The position numbers were made by a program, and so were the translations under genes. A stretch of 64,000 nt of DNA from Paraburkholderia ribeironis (GTDB lineage: Bacteria; Pseudomonadota; Gammaproteobacteria; Burkholderiales; Burkholderiaceae). The DNA lies in the NCBI RefSeq assembly GCF_900019265.1, contig NZ_CYGX02000044.1, forward strand, positions 17,905-81,904, given 5' to 3'. This document shows positions 26,956-35,597 of this stretch, one piece after another; the first letter of the stretch is position 1; each line of letters opens with the position of its first letter. The notes beneath the pieces were generated by a model, which was not told where the DNA came from, ran no database searches, and saw only the letters and a list, made by a program, of their open reading frames with translations.

Positions 26956-27672
26956 TCTACGTCGTGCCGTGGCTGCGTCGAAGGTGCGATCTTTCGACGC
27001 GTCAAAGCCCGCGGCATATGCCGCAGCGTGGTTGCGCTGAACAGCCTCGATCCTGGCGCAGGCAGCCAGTTGGAGATTGTTGCGAGATCAAGAAGCGGGC
27101 GGGTGAACTTCGACCAATGTCATTGAAAAACCGGACAAAAATTTAATGACATTGCTTTCACGACTGCGGGCGCCGCAGATTAATCTTGCACCAAAGCAGA
27201 AATCACTGGTCAATTGGCTGGATTGGGCGCTCTCCGCCGACTGCCTACTACACATAGCGTTTGAAAATGGCTCGTTGCCCGATAAATGAGCGATGTCGTC
27301 AATGCAACCGGGGCCGCACTTCGAAGATCATGGGGTCACTCCAACTTGGCGGTCCTATAGAGCAAAATCTGCTGCAGTTTACTTCGAACCTTCGTATGAG
27401 TCAGTGAGTAGCACTGGTCATAGACACTGGCGCTGACGTGAATTTGTCGCAAAGCCTACGTTTTTTTTCGGTTAGTATCCTAGGCGCGCGCAGAGGGACG
27501 TTGTTGTCTTTGTCGCGCCTATCCTACATCGCAGCTGCGATTTGTCCGTTTTGTCGACGCGCGTGCACTTATGGCGTCCGAATTCGCCGTGGCCAGCGCG
27601 AATGTGGCGTCGCCATTGTGTCGAGCCGTGTGTCCGACGGCGTTGGCGAGCTATCGCCGGAGCTTAAATCTA
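26956..27672. other. Upstream region of nifA
   Basis: 717 bases between the LysR gene and the preferred nifA start. It should contain the nifA promoter, but I find no -24/-12 element with correct spacing and no TGT-N10-ACA site, so nifA does not appear autoactivated. Short frames here have random composition. In-frame upstream starts of nifA exist from 27571. Confidence 0.4.
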
Positions 27673-29319
27673 ATGCCGCATTTTCATGTCAATGAGAGCC
27701 CTCGCGATTTCGATGTGGTATACGAAGTAGTAAAGACGCTGGTCTCGTCCCGGGACGCTGAGCAGACGTTGGATACATCCCTGCGCTATCTGTCATATGC
27801 GCTCGGCTGGCGCTCCGCGTTCATCGCCGTCGCGGAGCCGGACGGACATCTCGGCGGTCTATGTAGCACTGGATTGTCAGACGGCTGGCGCGAACGTGCG
27901 CGCTTTTTGGCCGGTGAAGGGATCGTAGGACGCATACACACGAGCGACTCCGCCGTGATCGTGCCCAAGTTGGATGATGAACCGCTTTTCGTGGACCGCA
28001 TGGGGGCCGTCGGTGGATCCGACGGTGAGCATGTCGCTTTACTTGGGACACCGATCCGGCACGAAGGGCGGCCGCTCGGCGTGCTTGTTGCATTTTGCGA
28101 GAATCCGGACGGGAAGCGCGTTTTCGCGAGCGACCTCCAACTTATGAAAGTCGTTGCGGCGCCGATGGGGCAGGCACTCTTGCTTGATCGTGAGGCGAGC
28201 CCAATGCGCAACGGCGCGCAGGAGGAGTTCAGGCGCCGGGCAAAGGCGATTCCTCCTTTGCATCAGCTCGATAACGCGATCGGCGGGTCTGCAACTATGC
28301 AGAATGTGTTCTCGCAGATTCATCAGGTCGCGCCTGCGAGAACGACGGTGCTCTTGCGCGGCGAGACCGGCACCGGCAAGGAGGTGATCGCGCGTGCGAT
28401 CTGTAGTCTATCCCCGCGCAAGGACCAGCCATTCGTCTCGGTGAACTGTGCGGCGCTCACGGAAACACTGCTGGAAAGTGAGTTGTTCGGCCACGAGAAG
28501 GGCGCGTTCACGGGTGCGCAATGTCAACGCAAGGGGCGCTTCGAACTGGCGCACGGCGGGACACTTTTCCTCGACGAGATCGGCGATATCTCGCCGTCTT
28601 TCCAAGCAAAACTCCTGCGCGTTCTGCAGGAGCGAGAGTTCGAACGGGTAGGCGGCGCGACGCCCGTGCGAGTCGACGTGAGGCTGATCGTTGCGACGAA
28701 CCGCAATCTGGAGCGAATGGTGAAGGATGGCGAATTCCGCGCGGATCTGTATTACCGCATTAACGTCGTGAGCATTCATTTGCCGCCGCTGCGTGAGAGG
28801 AGAGAGGACATTCCGGCGATGGCGCAGTACTTCCTTGATCGCTTTAACCGTGACAACGGTCGCTCGGTGCGCTTCAGCGACGAAGCGTTGTGCGTTCTTT
28901 CGAGCTGTTACTGGCCCGGTAACGTGCGTGAGCTGGAGAACTGTGTTGAGCGGACTGCCACGATGACGCGTTACGACACGATAGATCGCTTTTCATTTCT
29001 CTGTGAGACCGACCGGTGTCTCACGAAGGTACTGCATCACATAGAGCGAGTAGACGCAGTACGTCCCGCTCGCCCGTCGAACGTCACGACCAGCGAAGCG
29101 TCAAACTCTTTTGGGTGCGTCGACGCAGTTGAGCGCAACGGTGGCAGGGTCGATGTGCCGGAGGGTGGCGACAGACCGGAGGGCGAACGCGAGCGGCTCG
29201 TCTGGGCAATGGAGCGCTGTGGCTGGGTGCAGGCGAAGGCTGCACGGCTCCTTCACATCACGCCGCGGCAGATTGGTTATGCGCTGCGCAAGCACGGGAT
29301 CAAGCTACGTCGCTTCTGA
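27673..29319 (+). CDS. nifA: NifA, sigma-54-dependent activator of nitrogen fixation genes
   Basis: About 548 residues from ATG 27673 (GGAG upstream; a longer frame opens at 27571). An N-terminal GAF domain is followed by the AAA+ domain: Walker A GETGTGKE, the sigma-54 contact loop GHEKGAFTGA, Walker B GGTLFLDEIGD. The C terminus is a Fis-type helix-turn-helix (QAKAARLLHITPRQIGYALR). At 28906-29019 the cysteines follow C-X11-C-X19-C-X4-C exactly, the signature of oxygen-sensitive NifA from rhizobia, Azospirillum and Herbaspirillum. It would activate the sigma-54 promoters before nifE, nifV, nifB, nifH and the divergent operon at 47.7 kb. Located upstream of nifE with its own transcription. 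Confidence 0.96.
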   Translation: MPHFHVNESPRDFDVVYEVVKTLVSSRDAEQTLDTSLRYLSYALGWRSAFIAVAEPDGHLGGLCSTGLSDGWRERARFLAGEGIVGRIHTSDSAVIVPKLDDEPLFVDRMGAVGGSDGEHVALLGTPIRHEGRPLGVLVAFCENPDGKRVFASDLQLMKVVAAPMGQALLLDREASPMRNGAQEEFRRRAKAIPPLHQLDNAIGGSATMQNVFSQIHQVAPARTTVLLRGETGTGKEVIARAICSLSPRKDQPFVSVNCAALTETLLESELFGHEKGAFTGAQCQRKGRFELAHGGTLFLDEIGDISPSFQAKLLRVLQEREFERVGGATPVRVDVRLIVATNRNLERMVKDGEFRADLYYRINVVSIHLPPLRERREDIPAMAQYFLDRFNRDNGRSVRFSDEALCVLSSCYWPGNVRELENCVERTATMTRYDTIDRFSFLCETDRCLTKVLHHIERVDAVRPARPSNVTTSEASNSFGCVDAVERNGGRVDVPEGGDRPEGERERLVWAMERCGWVQAKAARLLHITPRQIGYALRKHGIKLRRF

Positions 29320-29396
29320 CACCTGGCGAGGCCTGTGACCACGCCTGCATGCTTCCCATATTGCGACTGGCGGTATGCGAAGTCGCAGCCCATGCC

Positions 29397-29432
29397 GGGT
29401 GTGCTGGTCCCACAGGGTGTGCTCGTCCCACA
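29397..29432 (+). repeat. Tandem 18-bp direct repeat upstream of nifE
   Basis: Two adjacent copies, 29397-29414 and 29415-29432, differ at one base (GGGTGTGCTGGTCCCACA against GGGTGTGCTCGTCCCACA). Each contains TGT and ACA separated by 9 bases, one less than the NifA consensus TGT-N10-ACA. They lie about 165-195 bases upstream of the nifE -24 element. They may be noncanonical NifA sites or sites of another dimeric protein. Confidence 0.55.
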
Positions 29433-29594
29433 CCGTCACAAAAACCAAATGGAATGAGGACGTTGGCCAGGCTTTCGTCTGTCGCATCATGGAGCTGTGT
29501 CGCAATCCATTCAACTCTGTCAAAGCAGGTCACAATGACGACAATTTCTACAGCAGCGTGGTGCCGCGATGGCGACTCATGCGGGCTGCGGCGG

Positions 29595-29610
29595 TGGTAC
29601 GCAACTTGCC
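29595..29610 (+). promoter_or_regulatory. Sigma-54 (-24/-12) promoter of nifENX-fdxB-nifQ
   Basis: TGGTACGCAACTTGCC matches TGGCACG-N4-TTGCA with the GG and GC exactly 10 bases apart. Transcription would start about 12 bases downstream, leaving a leader of some 25 bases before nifE. No perfect TGT-N10-ACA activator site is seen upstream; near matches are the tandem repeats at 29397-29432 (N9) and one at 29518-29534 (N11). Confidence 0.85.
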
Positions 29611-29645
29611 AGTAGTCATGGACCTCCTATTCTCAGGACTCTACG

Positions 29646-31139
29646 ATGTGGTTCAAGGCTAGGACTGCAGATGTTTTCGACGAGCCCGGTTGTGCGAAGA
29701 ACCGGGCAAAGAGCGAGAGCGAGCGCAAGCAAGGCTGCGCGAAGCAACTCTCGCCAGGGGCTGCGGCGGGCGGCTGTGCATTCGACGGGGCGCGGATTGC
29801 ACTCCAGCCAGTGGTTGACGTTGCGCATCTCGTGCACGGGCCGATTGCGTGCGAAGGTAACTCCTGGGATAACCGCCATGCGGCTTCGTCGGGACCGACG
29901 CTCTACCGTACGGGTTTCACGACCGATATCACTGAGCTGGATGTGATCTATGGCGGCGAGAGGAGGCTCTTCAGGAGTGTGCGCGAGATCATCGAAAAAT
30001 TCGATCCACCCGCCGTGTTCGTCTATCAGACGTGCGTGACCGCACTGATCGGCGACGACATAGAGGCAGTGTGCAAGCACGCGTCTGAAAAGTTCGGCAA
30101 GCCCGTCATACCCGTGAACGCCCCCGGTTTCGCGGGATCGAAGAACTTCGGCAACAAACTCGGGGGCGAGGCGATTCTCGATTACGTGATCGGCACTCGC
30201 GAGCCGACGCACACGACGCCTTTCGACATCAACATCATCGGCGAATACAACCTCTCGGGTGAGTTGTGGCAGACGAAACCGCTCTTCGACGCGCTCGGTA
30301 TCCGTATCCTGTCTTGCATCTCCGGCGACGGCCGCTACAGTGAGATCGCGAGTGCGCACCGCGCGAAGGTCAACATGGTGGTGTGCTCGAAGTCGATGAT
30401 CAACATCGCGACAAAGATGCAGCAGCGCTACGGGGTTCCGTACTTTGAGGGTTCGTTCTACGGAATCGGCGACATGAGCGACGCGCTGCGCCGCGTCGCG
30501 AGGCTGCTGGTGCAGCAGGGTGCACCCGAGGACCTCCTCGCGCGTACTGAGCGCTTGATTGAGGCAGAAGAGGCGCGCGCATGGGCGCGCATTGCGCCGT
30601 ACAGGGAGCGCCTCGATGGCAAGCGGGTGCTGCTGATCACAGGCGGCGTGAAGTCCTGGTCGGTTGTGGCGGCGTTGCAGGAGGTGGGGCTCGAGATCGT
30701 CGGCACGAGTGTGAAGAAGAGCACGGAGGGGGACAAGGAGAGGATCAAGGAGATCATGGGCGACGACGCGCGCATGGTCGACAATATGACGGCACGCGAA
30801 ATGTACAAGATGCTCTGCGACGCAAAGGCCGACATCATGCTGTCAGGTGGGCGCTCGCAGTTTGTCGCGCTTAAGGCGCGCATGCCATGGCTCGACGTCA
30901 ACCAGGAACGCCATCATCCATACGCGGGGTATGAGGGCATTGTCGAGTTGGTGCACGAGATCGACCGCGCGATCCATAACCCGGTCTGGCAGCAGGTGCG
31001 TATTCCGGCGCCGTGGGATGACGACGGCGAGGGGCTCGGTGCCGGGCGGGCGCAGTTCCCGGAGCACATGACGCGGGTGCCGCCGCGCGCAAGCGAGCAG
31101 GATTGCGCGATCGGCCTTCGCCCGGGCGTCGCGGCCTAA
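29646..31139 (+). CDS. nifE: NifE, FeMo-cofactor scaffold protein
   Basis: 497 residues. With NifN it forms the NifEN scaffold on which the NifB-cofactor is matured to FeMo-co. Family landmarks are present: DEPGCAKNR near the start, GGCAFDGARIAL, HLVHGPIACEGNSWDNR, the segment YQTCVTALIGDDIEAVCK and the C-terminal GGRSQFVALK followed by DVNQERHHPYAGYEG. A sigma-54 promoter lies immediately upstream and nifN follows after 21 bases. The C terminus is about 20 residues longer than in Azotobacter. Confidence 0.95.
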   Translation: MWFKARTADVFDEPGCAKNRAKSESERKQGCAKQLSPGAAAGGCAFDGARIALQPVVDVAHLVHGPIACEGNSWDNRHAASSGPTLYRTGFTTDITELDVIYGGERRLFRSVREIIEKFDPPAVFVYQTCVTALIGDDIEAVCKHASEKFGKPVIPVNAPGFAGSKNFGNKLGGEAILDYVIGTREPTHTTPFDINIIGEYNLSGELWQTKPLFDALGIRILSCISGDGRYSEIASAHRAKVNMVVCSKSMINIATKMQQRYGVPYFEGSFYGIGDMSDALRRVARLLVQQGAPEDLLARTERLIEAEEARAWARIAPYRERLDGKRVLLITGGVKSWSVVAALQEVGLEIVGTSVKKSTEGDKERIKEIMGDDARMVDNMTAREMYKMLCDAKADIMLSGGRSQFVALKARMPWLDVNQERHHPYAGYEGIVELVHEIDRAIHNPVWQQVRIPAPWDDDGEGLGAGRAQFPEHMTRVPPRASEQDCAIGLRPGVAA

Positions 31140-31160
31140 GTACAGCGGAGAGCCGACATC

Positions 31161-32522
31161 ATGGCAATAGTCGTCGAATCAGAGAAAGCCTGCACGGTCA
31201 ACCCGCTCAAAATGAGCCAACCGCTCGGCGCGAGCTATGCGGCCATGGGGCTCGACGCATGCATGCCGGTGATGCACGGCTCGCAGGGCTGCACGTCGTT
31301 CGGCCTCGTGCTGCTGGTGCGCCATTTCAAAGAGGCAGTCCCGCTGCAGACTACGGCGATGAATGAGGTCACCACCATTCTGGGCGGATATGAGAACGTC
31401 GAGACGGCACTGCTGAACATTCGCAAGCGTGCGGCGCCGAAAATCATCGTGCTCTGCTCGACGGGGCTGACTGAGACGAGCGGGGAAGACATCGTGGGTC
31501 ATCTCGCGATGGTGCGCAAACGCAAGCCCGAGTTGAACGACACCGAACTCGTCTACGTATCGACGCCAGACTATATTGGCGCCTTCGAGGACGGCTACAA
31601 GCATGCTATTACGGCGATCGTGAAGACACTCGTTAAGCCGCTGCCGACCGTTCACCGACAGGTCAACCTGCTTCCCGGCAGTCATCTATCGCCAGGTGAT
31701 ATCGACGAGCTGCGCGAAATCGTCGGTGCATTTGGGCTAGACCCGATCGTACTGCCGGACGTCTCGGGTTCGCTCGATGGCCACGTTGCTCCTGACTGGC
31801 GCGGGACCACGCTGGGCGGAACTACGCTTGATCAGATCCGTGCGGCGGGTGCTTCGGCCTTCACAATCGGCGTGGGCGAGCAAACGCGCGAGGCTGCGCA
31901 GGCGCTGGAGACGCTAGCTGGCACGCCGTTCGAAATTTTTGAGCGGCTTACAGGACTGGAGCCCAACGACCGGCTCTTGCAGCGCCTCGCGCAACTGTCG
32001 GGCCGGACGGTTCCGGCGAAGTACCGCCGGCAGCGCAGCCAACTGCTCGATGCGATGCTGGACGGCCACTTTTACACCGGCGGCATCAAGGTGGCCCTCG
32101 GCGCGGAACCGGACTTGCTGCTTGCAATCGGTTCGCTGCTGCAAGAAATGGGCGCCGAACTGTCGGTCTGCGTCAGCACGACCACATCGGCGTCGCATGC
32201 GCTACTGCCGGCGAGCGAGGTGATGCTCGGTGATCTGGAAGACATGGCTCGAGGTGCGAGCGGTTGCGATCTGCTCGTCACGCATTCGCACGGCCGGCAG
32301 ATGGCCGCGCGCCTCGGCAAGCCACTCATGCGCGTAGGCTTTCCCGTGTTCGACCGCCTCGGCAACGCACATCGTTGCCAGATCGGCTATCGAGGCACGA
32401 TGAATCTCATCCTCGAGGTCGCAAATCTGATGATCGAGCAGATTACGCACCACCATCCGGGCGACTGGGCGCTTCCGCAAGCGTCGGTCGATCTTGCTGC
32501 GGCAATCCCGCGCGTGAAGTGA
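31161..32522 (+). CDS. nifN: NifN, FeMo-cofactor scaffold protein
   Basis: 453 residues, normal length, beginning with the family pattern KACTVNPLKMSQPLGASYA. The cysteine segment MPVMHGSQGCTSFGLVLLV and the following MNEVTTILGGYENVE are typical. It is the second half of the NifEN scaffold. The GGAGAG ribosome site is about 9 bases before the ATG. Part of the nifENX-DUF683-fdxB-nifQ operon. Confidence 0.95.
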   Translation: MAIVVESEKACTVNPLKMSQPLGASYAAMGLDACMPVMHGSQGCTSFGLVLLVRHFKEAVPLQTTAMNEVTTILGGYENVETALLNIRKRAAPKIIVLCSTGLTETSGEDIVGHLAMVRKRKPELNDTELVYVSTPDYIGAFEDGYKHAITAIVKTLVKPLPTVHRQVNLLPGSHLSPGDIDELREIVGAFGLDPIVLPDVSGSLDGHVAPDWRGTTLGGTTLDQIRAAGASAFTIGVGEQTREAAQALETLAGTPFEIFERLTGLEPNDRLLQRLAQLSGRTVPAKYRRQRSQLLDAMLDGHFYTGGIKVALGAEPDLLLAIGSLLQEMGAELSVCVSTTTSASHALLPASEVMLGDLEDMARGASGCDLLVTHSHGRQMAARLGKPLMRVGFPVFDRLGNAHRCQIGYRGTMNLILEVANLMIEQITHHHPGDWALPQASVDLAAAIPRVK

Positions 32523-32572
32523 AAAATCCGGGCGTCGCGGCCACCACATGAACGTCATGAGGAAATCATCGC

Positions 32573-32989
32573 ATGAAAATCGCATTTGCCACGCAGGATA
32601 AGGTGCATGTCGACGCGCACTTCGGCTGGGCGAAAAGCATTGTCATCTTCGACGTGACAGCAGAGGGCCACACGTTCGTCGAGGCCTTTGATTTTGATGG
32701 CAAGCTGGAGGACGACGGCGACGAGGACAAGCTCGCGCCGAAGCTCGAAGCGATCCACGGCTGCGCGATCCTGTACGTTGCCGCTATCGGTGGTTCGGGC
32801 GCGGCGCGCGTGGTGGCGCTCAAGGTCCATCCAGTCAAGGTGTCACAGCCAGAGCCGATCGAAGACATCCTGATCAAGCTGAGGGAGGTCTTGAGAGGCA
32901 CCCCACCGCCGTGGTTGCGCAAGGCGCTCACCAAAAATGCTGCCAGATCATACGATTTTGCAGAGGATGACGAGGCATCTCATGGCTAA
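32573..32989 (+). CDS. nifX: NifX, FeMo-cofactor precursor carrier
   Basis: 138 residues of the NifX/NafY/NifB-C-terminal family (dinitrogenase iron-molybdenum cofactor domain). It starts MKIAFATQDKVHVDAHFGWA and has the core GCAILYVAAIGGSGAARVV. It holds and passes the NifB-cofactor or VK-cluster between NifB and NifEN. Its stop overlaps the start of the next gene by 8 bases. The DUF269 NifX-associated gene that commonly follows nifX is not present here. Confidence 0.93.
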   Translation: MKIAFATQDKVHVDAHFGWAKSIVIFDVTAEGHTFVEAFDFDGKLEDDGDEDKLAPKLEAIHGCAILYVAAIGGSGAARVVALKVHPVKVSQPEPIEDILIKLREVLRGTPPPWLRKALTKNAARSYDFAEDDEASHG

Positions 32990-33260
32990 AGCCGTTGTCG
33001 ACAAGATCGCCGCGCTTGCGGACAGCGACGCCCGCGGTGCAGCGTTTGACAGGGAGGACATGATGAATGACTCGCAAGAACTGAAGGCGCGCCTGAAAAA
33101 ACTCAATACGCGGGCCATACAGACCAAGATGGATTTGCACGACCTGTCGGAAGAGCTGCCGACCAATTGGGAACGCATACTGATCGTTGCCCAGCGCTGT
33201 CACGACGCGCACGCCGCGCTAATGGACGCGCGCAAGGCTGCAGCGGCGGCTTCTTGGTGA
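32982..33260 (+). CDS. DUF683 / CCE_0567-family nif-associated protein
   Basis: 92 residues. The second half, with the sequence LKKLNTRAIQTKMDLHDLSE followed by LPTNWERI, is the small helical DUF683 protein found in nif operons. The ATG at 32982 overlaps the end of nifX, and another ATG at 33060 or 33063 would give a core of about 65 residues closer to the family length, with AGGGAGGA just upstream. Function is not established; a metal-binding or cofactor-carrying role has been suggested for the family. It lies between nifX and fdxB. Confidence 0.8.
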   Translation: MAKAVVDKIAALADSDARGAAFDREDMMNDSQELKARLKKLNTRAIQTKMDLHDLSEELPTNWERILIVAQRCHDAHAALMDARKAAAAASW

Positions 33261-33278
33261 ACCGCCCGGGAGCCTGAT

Positions 33279-33578
33279 ATGAGCGATACCTTCAGCGTGA
33301 AGCTACCTGGCGGCGAGATGTGGACACCGACCTTTGTCTCCACACTCGATGAGCAGAAATGCATCGGCTGCGGACGGTGCTTTCGGGTGTGTTCTCGTGG
33401 TGTCCTCCAGCTCGTTGGTGTGAGCGAGGGTGGCGACCTTATTCCGCTCGATGACGATGACGAAGAGTACGAAAAGAAAGTCATGACTATCGCGCACCGG
33501 GAGTTGTGCATCGGCTGCACTGCATGCGCGCAGATCTGCCCGAAAAAGTGTTACAGACACGCGGCAGTTCAGGTCTGA
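33279..33578 (+). CDS. fdxB: Ferredoxin III, nif-specific 2[4Fe-4S] ferredoxin
   Basis: 99 residues. Two cluster motifs are visible: CIGCGRCFRVCSRGVL and CIGCTACAQICPKKCY, separated by an acidic loop (DDDDEE), as in FdxB of other diazotrophs. It probably delivers electrons for cofactor assembly or to nitrogenase reductase. GGGAG precedes the ATG. It lies between the DUF683 gene and nifQ. Confidence 0.92.
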   Translation: MSDTFSVKLPGGEMWTPTFVSTLDEQKCIGCGRCFRVCSRGVLQLVGVSEGGDLIPLDDDDEEYEKKVMTIAHRELCIGCTACAQICPKKCYRHAAVQV

Positions 33579-33588
33579 GCGAGAGAAG

Positions 33589-34164
33589 ATGGCCACGGAT
33601 TTCCACGCGACGTTGATGCGCCACGCGATAGACGCTAACGACTCCACGGTCCTTGCGCTCGCTGGCGTTCTCTCAGCGGCGTTCGACGAAGCCGGCGTGC
33701 ACACATTGCCCATCCGCGGACTGGACGCGGACGAGACCCGGTGGCTGCTTGCGCGCTGGTTTCCCGGCGTCGACAGTGCACTATCCTTGCAACTGGGCGC
33801 ATCGACTGTGGCGTGGCGACGAGGATCGCGTTACGACGACGTCGAAGAAATCGTAGCCTTGTTCAAGGCGCATGCTGAACCGTGCGCAGGCACAACCAGC
33901 GAGGTCCATTGCATTTCCCATGCGCTGGCCTGCGCCTGTGTGGGGAAAAAACACCTGTGGCAGGACTTGCGGCTTCCTTCTCGGAGCGAATTGTCGGCGC
34001 TGCTGGGCTACTGGTTTCCACGGCTCGCTGAAAAAAACGTCCACGGCATGAAGTGGAAAAAATTCCTCTACAAGCAACTGTGCGAGCGCGAGGCGTTGAT
34101 TATCTGCAAGGCTTCAAACTGCGCAGATTGTGCCGATTTCGCGGATTGCTTCGGGCCGGAATGA
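33589..34164 (+). CDS. nifQ: NifQ, molybdenum donor for FeMo-cofactor
   Basis: 191 residues with the defining C-terminal motif C-X4-C-X2-C-X5-C (CKASNCADCADFADC) that binds a Mo-Fe-S cluster. Upstream, HALACACVGKKHLWQDLRLP and WKKFLYKQLCEREAL are family segments. NifQ supplies molybdenum to NifEN. It is last in the nifE operon, 10 bases after fdxB. Some alphaproteobacterial rhizobia lack nifQ. Confidence 0.94.
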   Translation: MATDFHATLMRHAIDANDSTVLALAGVLSAAFDEAGVHTLPIRGLDADETRWLLARWFPGVDSALSLQLGASTVAWRRGSRYDDVEEIVALFKAHAEPCAGTTSEVHCISHALACACVGKKHLWQDLRLPSRSELSALLGYWFPRLAEKNVHGMKWKKFLYKQLCEREALIICKASNCADCADFADCFGPE

Positions 34165-34370
34165 AGATCTGGCTGTCCAGATAGCTAACCTGCAGGCCCG
34201 CGCGCACCGTTTGCGTGCGAGCCGGTGACTGAATTCGCAAGCCACACGAAGTCTACTCCTTCCCGTCGAAATGATTGAAGAGAGCGTCAGACTATGCCGA
34301 ATGCGCAAACCGCATCGCATGACCAAGAGTGAATGATACGATTTGCTTCGACATAGCGCGGGATTCGGCA

Positions 34371-34509
34371 TGAACTGCAAAGCTTGATGGCATCGACGCC
34401 GGAGGCGTATCTGCGCCATGTGCTTGCACGCATCGCCGATCATCCGATCAACCGGATCAACGGACTGTTACCCCGGCGAGCTGCCGGGGCGCTGAGTCAA
34501 GCCACGTAG
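34371..34509 (+). pseudogene. IS66-family transposase remnant (C-terminal fragment)
   Basis: One frame gives AKLDGID, then after a one-base shift PEAYLRHVLARIADHPINRI and LLP follow. This is the C-terminal end of the large IS66 transposase (normally ..NGLDPEAYLRHVL..HPINRI..LLPW). Nothing else of the element remains. It sits between nifQ and the convergent unknown gene, marking an old insertion or rearrangement point between two nif operons. The flanking 34165-34370 shows no other gene. Confidence 0.8.
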
Positions 34510-34838
34510 TCGATTGGTTCGTCTGCGCAATCCAGGACAATCGAGTGCATGCGGATCTCGCACCAGGCCTTGAACATCTTTGGCGTCCGGCTTCGCGGCC
34601 AGAGATGCTCGTCGACACACCAGTCCGCCAGCATGCGCTCGAAGATGGTCTGCCAGTGCTTCTGAAGCCAGTGTCCGGCCGTGACCTCCGGATAAGCATC
34701 CGATGCGGGAACCAGAAAAGCGTTGGTGTCCTCGCCGACTTGCTCCAGCGTCAATGCCATGCCCGGCGCGGAATCAACGCCGTTGATCCAGTCAACGAAC
34801 GGAGCCTTCGGCACCACGATGGCGACTACTCGGTTCAT
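34497..34838 (-). CDS. Conserved-looking protein of unknown function
   Basis: 113 residues from ATG 34838, where the sequence starts MNRVVAIVVPKAPFVDWIN; a longer frame begins at 34862. It is acidic, rich in Trp, with HWLQKHWQTIFERMLADW and WPRSRTPKMFKAWCEI. I do not recognise a domain with a known activity. It lies at the downstream end of the fix operon on the same strand, about 200 bases after the previous gene. Its coding composition is that of a real gene. Confidence 0.6.
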   Translation of the reverse strand: MNRVVAIVVPKAPFVDWINGVDSAPGMALTLEQVGEDTNAFLVPASDAYPEVTAGHWLQKHWQTIFERMLADWCVDEHLWPRSRTPKMFKAWCEIRMHSIVLDCADEPIDYVA

Positions 34839-35033
34839 GACTAAACGTGGGTCCACTCGCACCTCGCTGTTTCAGATTCGAAAGCCGCCATGCTAATACA
34901 AGACGGTCATGAAGCCACGCTTACGTTCAAGCGATACTGAAATGATCGCCAAGAACTTGCATGGAGTTCTGCCATAGCCGCGCTGGGGACACGTTGGTTG
35001 GCAATCTGCCAGATTGTTGATCTGCCCTGGCGA

Positions 35034-35519
35034 TTATCGGGACCCGGACTGAGCGAGCAAGGCTTCTACGACGTCCAGGCCTACGCAATCGATCGGATCC
35101 AGCCTGCGCAGCTTGGCGATCAGCTTCAGTGCAACGGCGCGTTCACCACGCCGCACGCTGATGAACGCGAGCGCCTTTAGCGTGAAGAGCCAGAAGCGGC
35201 CCGGCCCAGGAATGGTGAAGTCGGCGTCGCCCGGCTGTACCGCACACCAGTCGCTGTCGAGCGACGCTTGCCGGGCGGCGACCGCCAAAGCCTTGGTGGC
35301 GACCCCCTGCGCCTCGCCAAGTTCACCCCGGTTCGCATGGAACTTATACAGCAGATAGTAGGGTGGCAGGCAGCGCGGATACGACAGAACCGTGGTCCAC
35401 AATACGGCGGCCACCTCGTCTTTGCCGCGGCCGCGGGTTCGGTCGATCAGCTGTAGCACGGCGGGTGGGACGTCGCCGCCGAAGAGGTCGGTCGATTCGA
35501 TACCGGTAAGGAGGTTCAT
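35034..35519 (-). CDS. Unknown helical-repeat-like protein downstream of fixX
   Basis: 161 residues. The arrangement of helices (VLSYPRCLPPYYLLYKFHAN, GEAQGVATKALAVAARQA, FTLKALAFISVRRGERA and then ALKLIAKLRRLDP) resembles tetratricopeptide-type repeats. It starts 78 bases after fixX on the same strand, so it is likely co-transcribed with nifVW-fixABCX. No catalytic motif is seen. A role in fixing or protecting the electron-transfer complex is only a guess from position. Confidence 0.6.
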   Translation of the reverse strand: MNLLTGIESTDLFGGDVPPAVLQLIDRTRGRGKDEVAAVLWTTVLSYPRCLPPYYLLYKFHANRGELGEAQGVATKALAVAARQASLDSDWCAVQPGDADFTIPGPGRFWLFTLKALAFISVRRGERAVALKLIAKLRRLDPIDCVGLDVVEALLAQSGSR

Positions 35520-35597
35520 TAAGTTGCTCTGATATGGATGAGGCTCCCGACCGCTTTTGCCGCGGCCGGAAGCCGATGTGATAATGGATATGTTTGT

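Noticed and set aside
26956..27672. Sigma-54 promoter or NifA site before nifA
   Set aside because: Candidate TGG...GC words have wrong spacing, and no TGT-N10-ACA was found.
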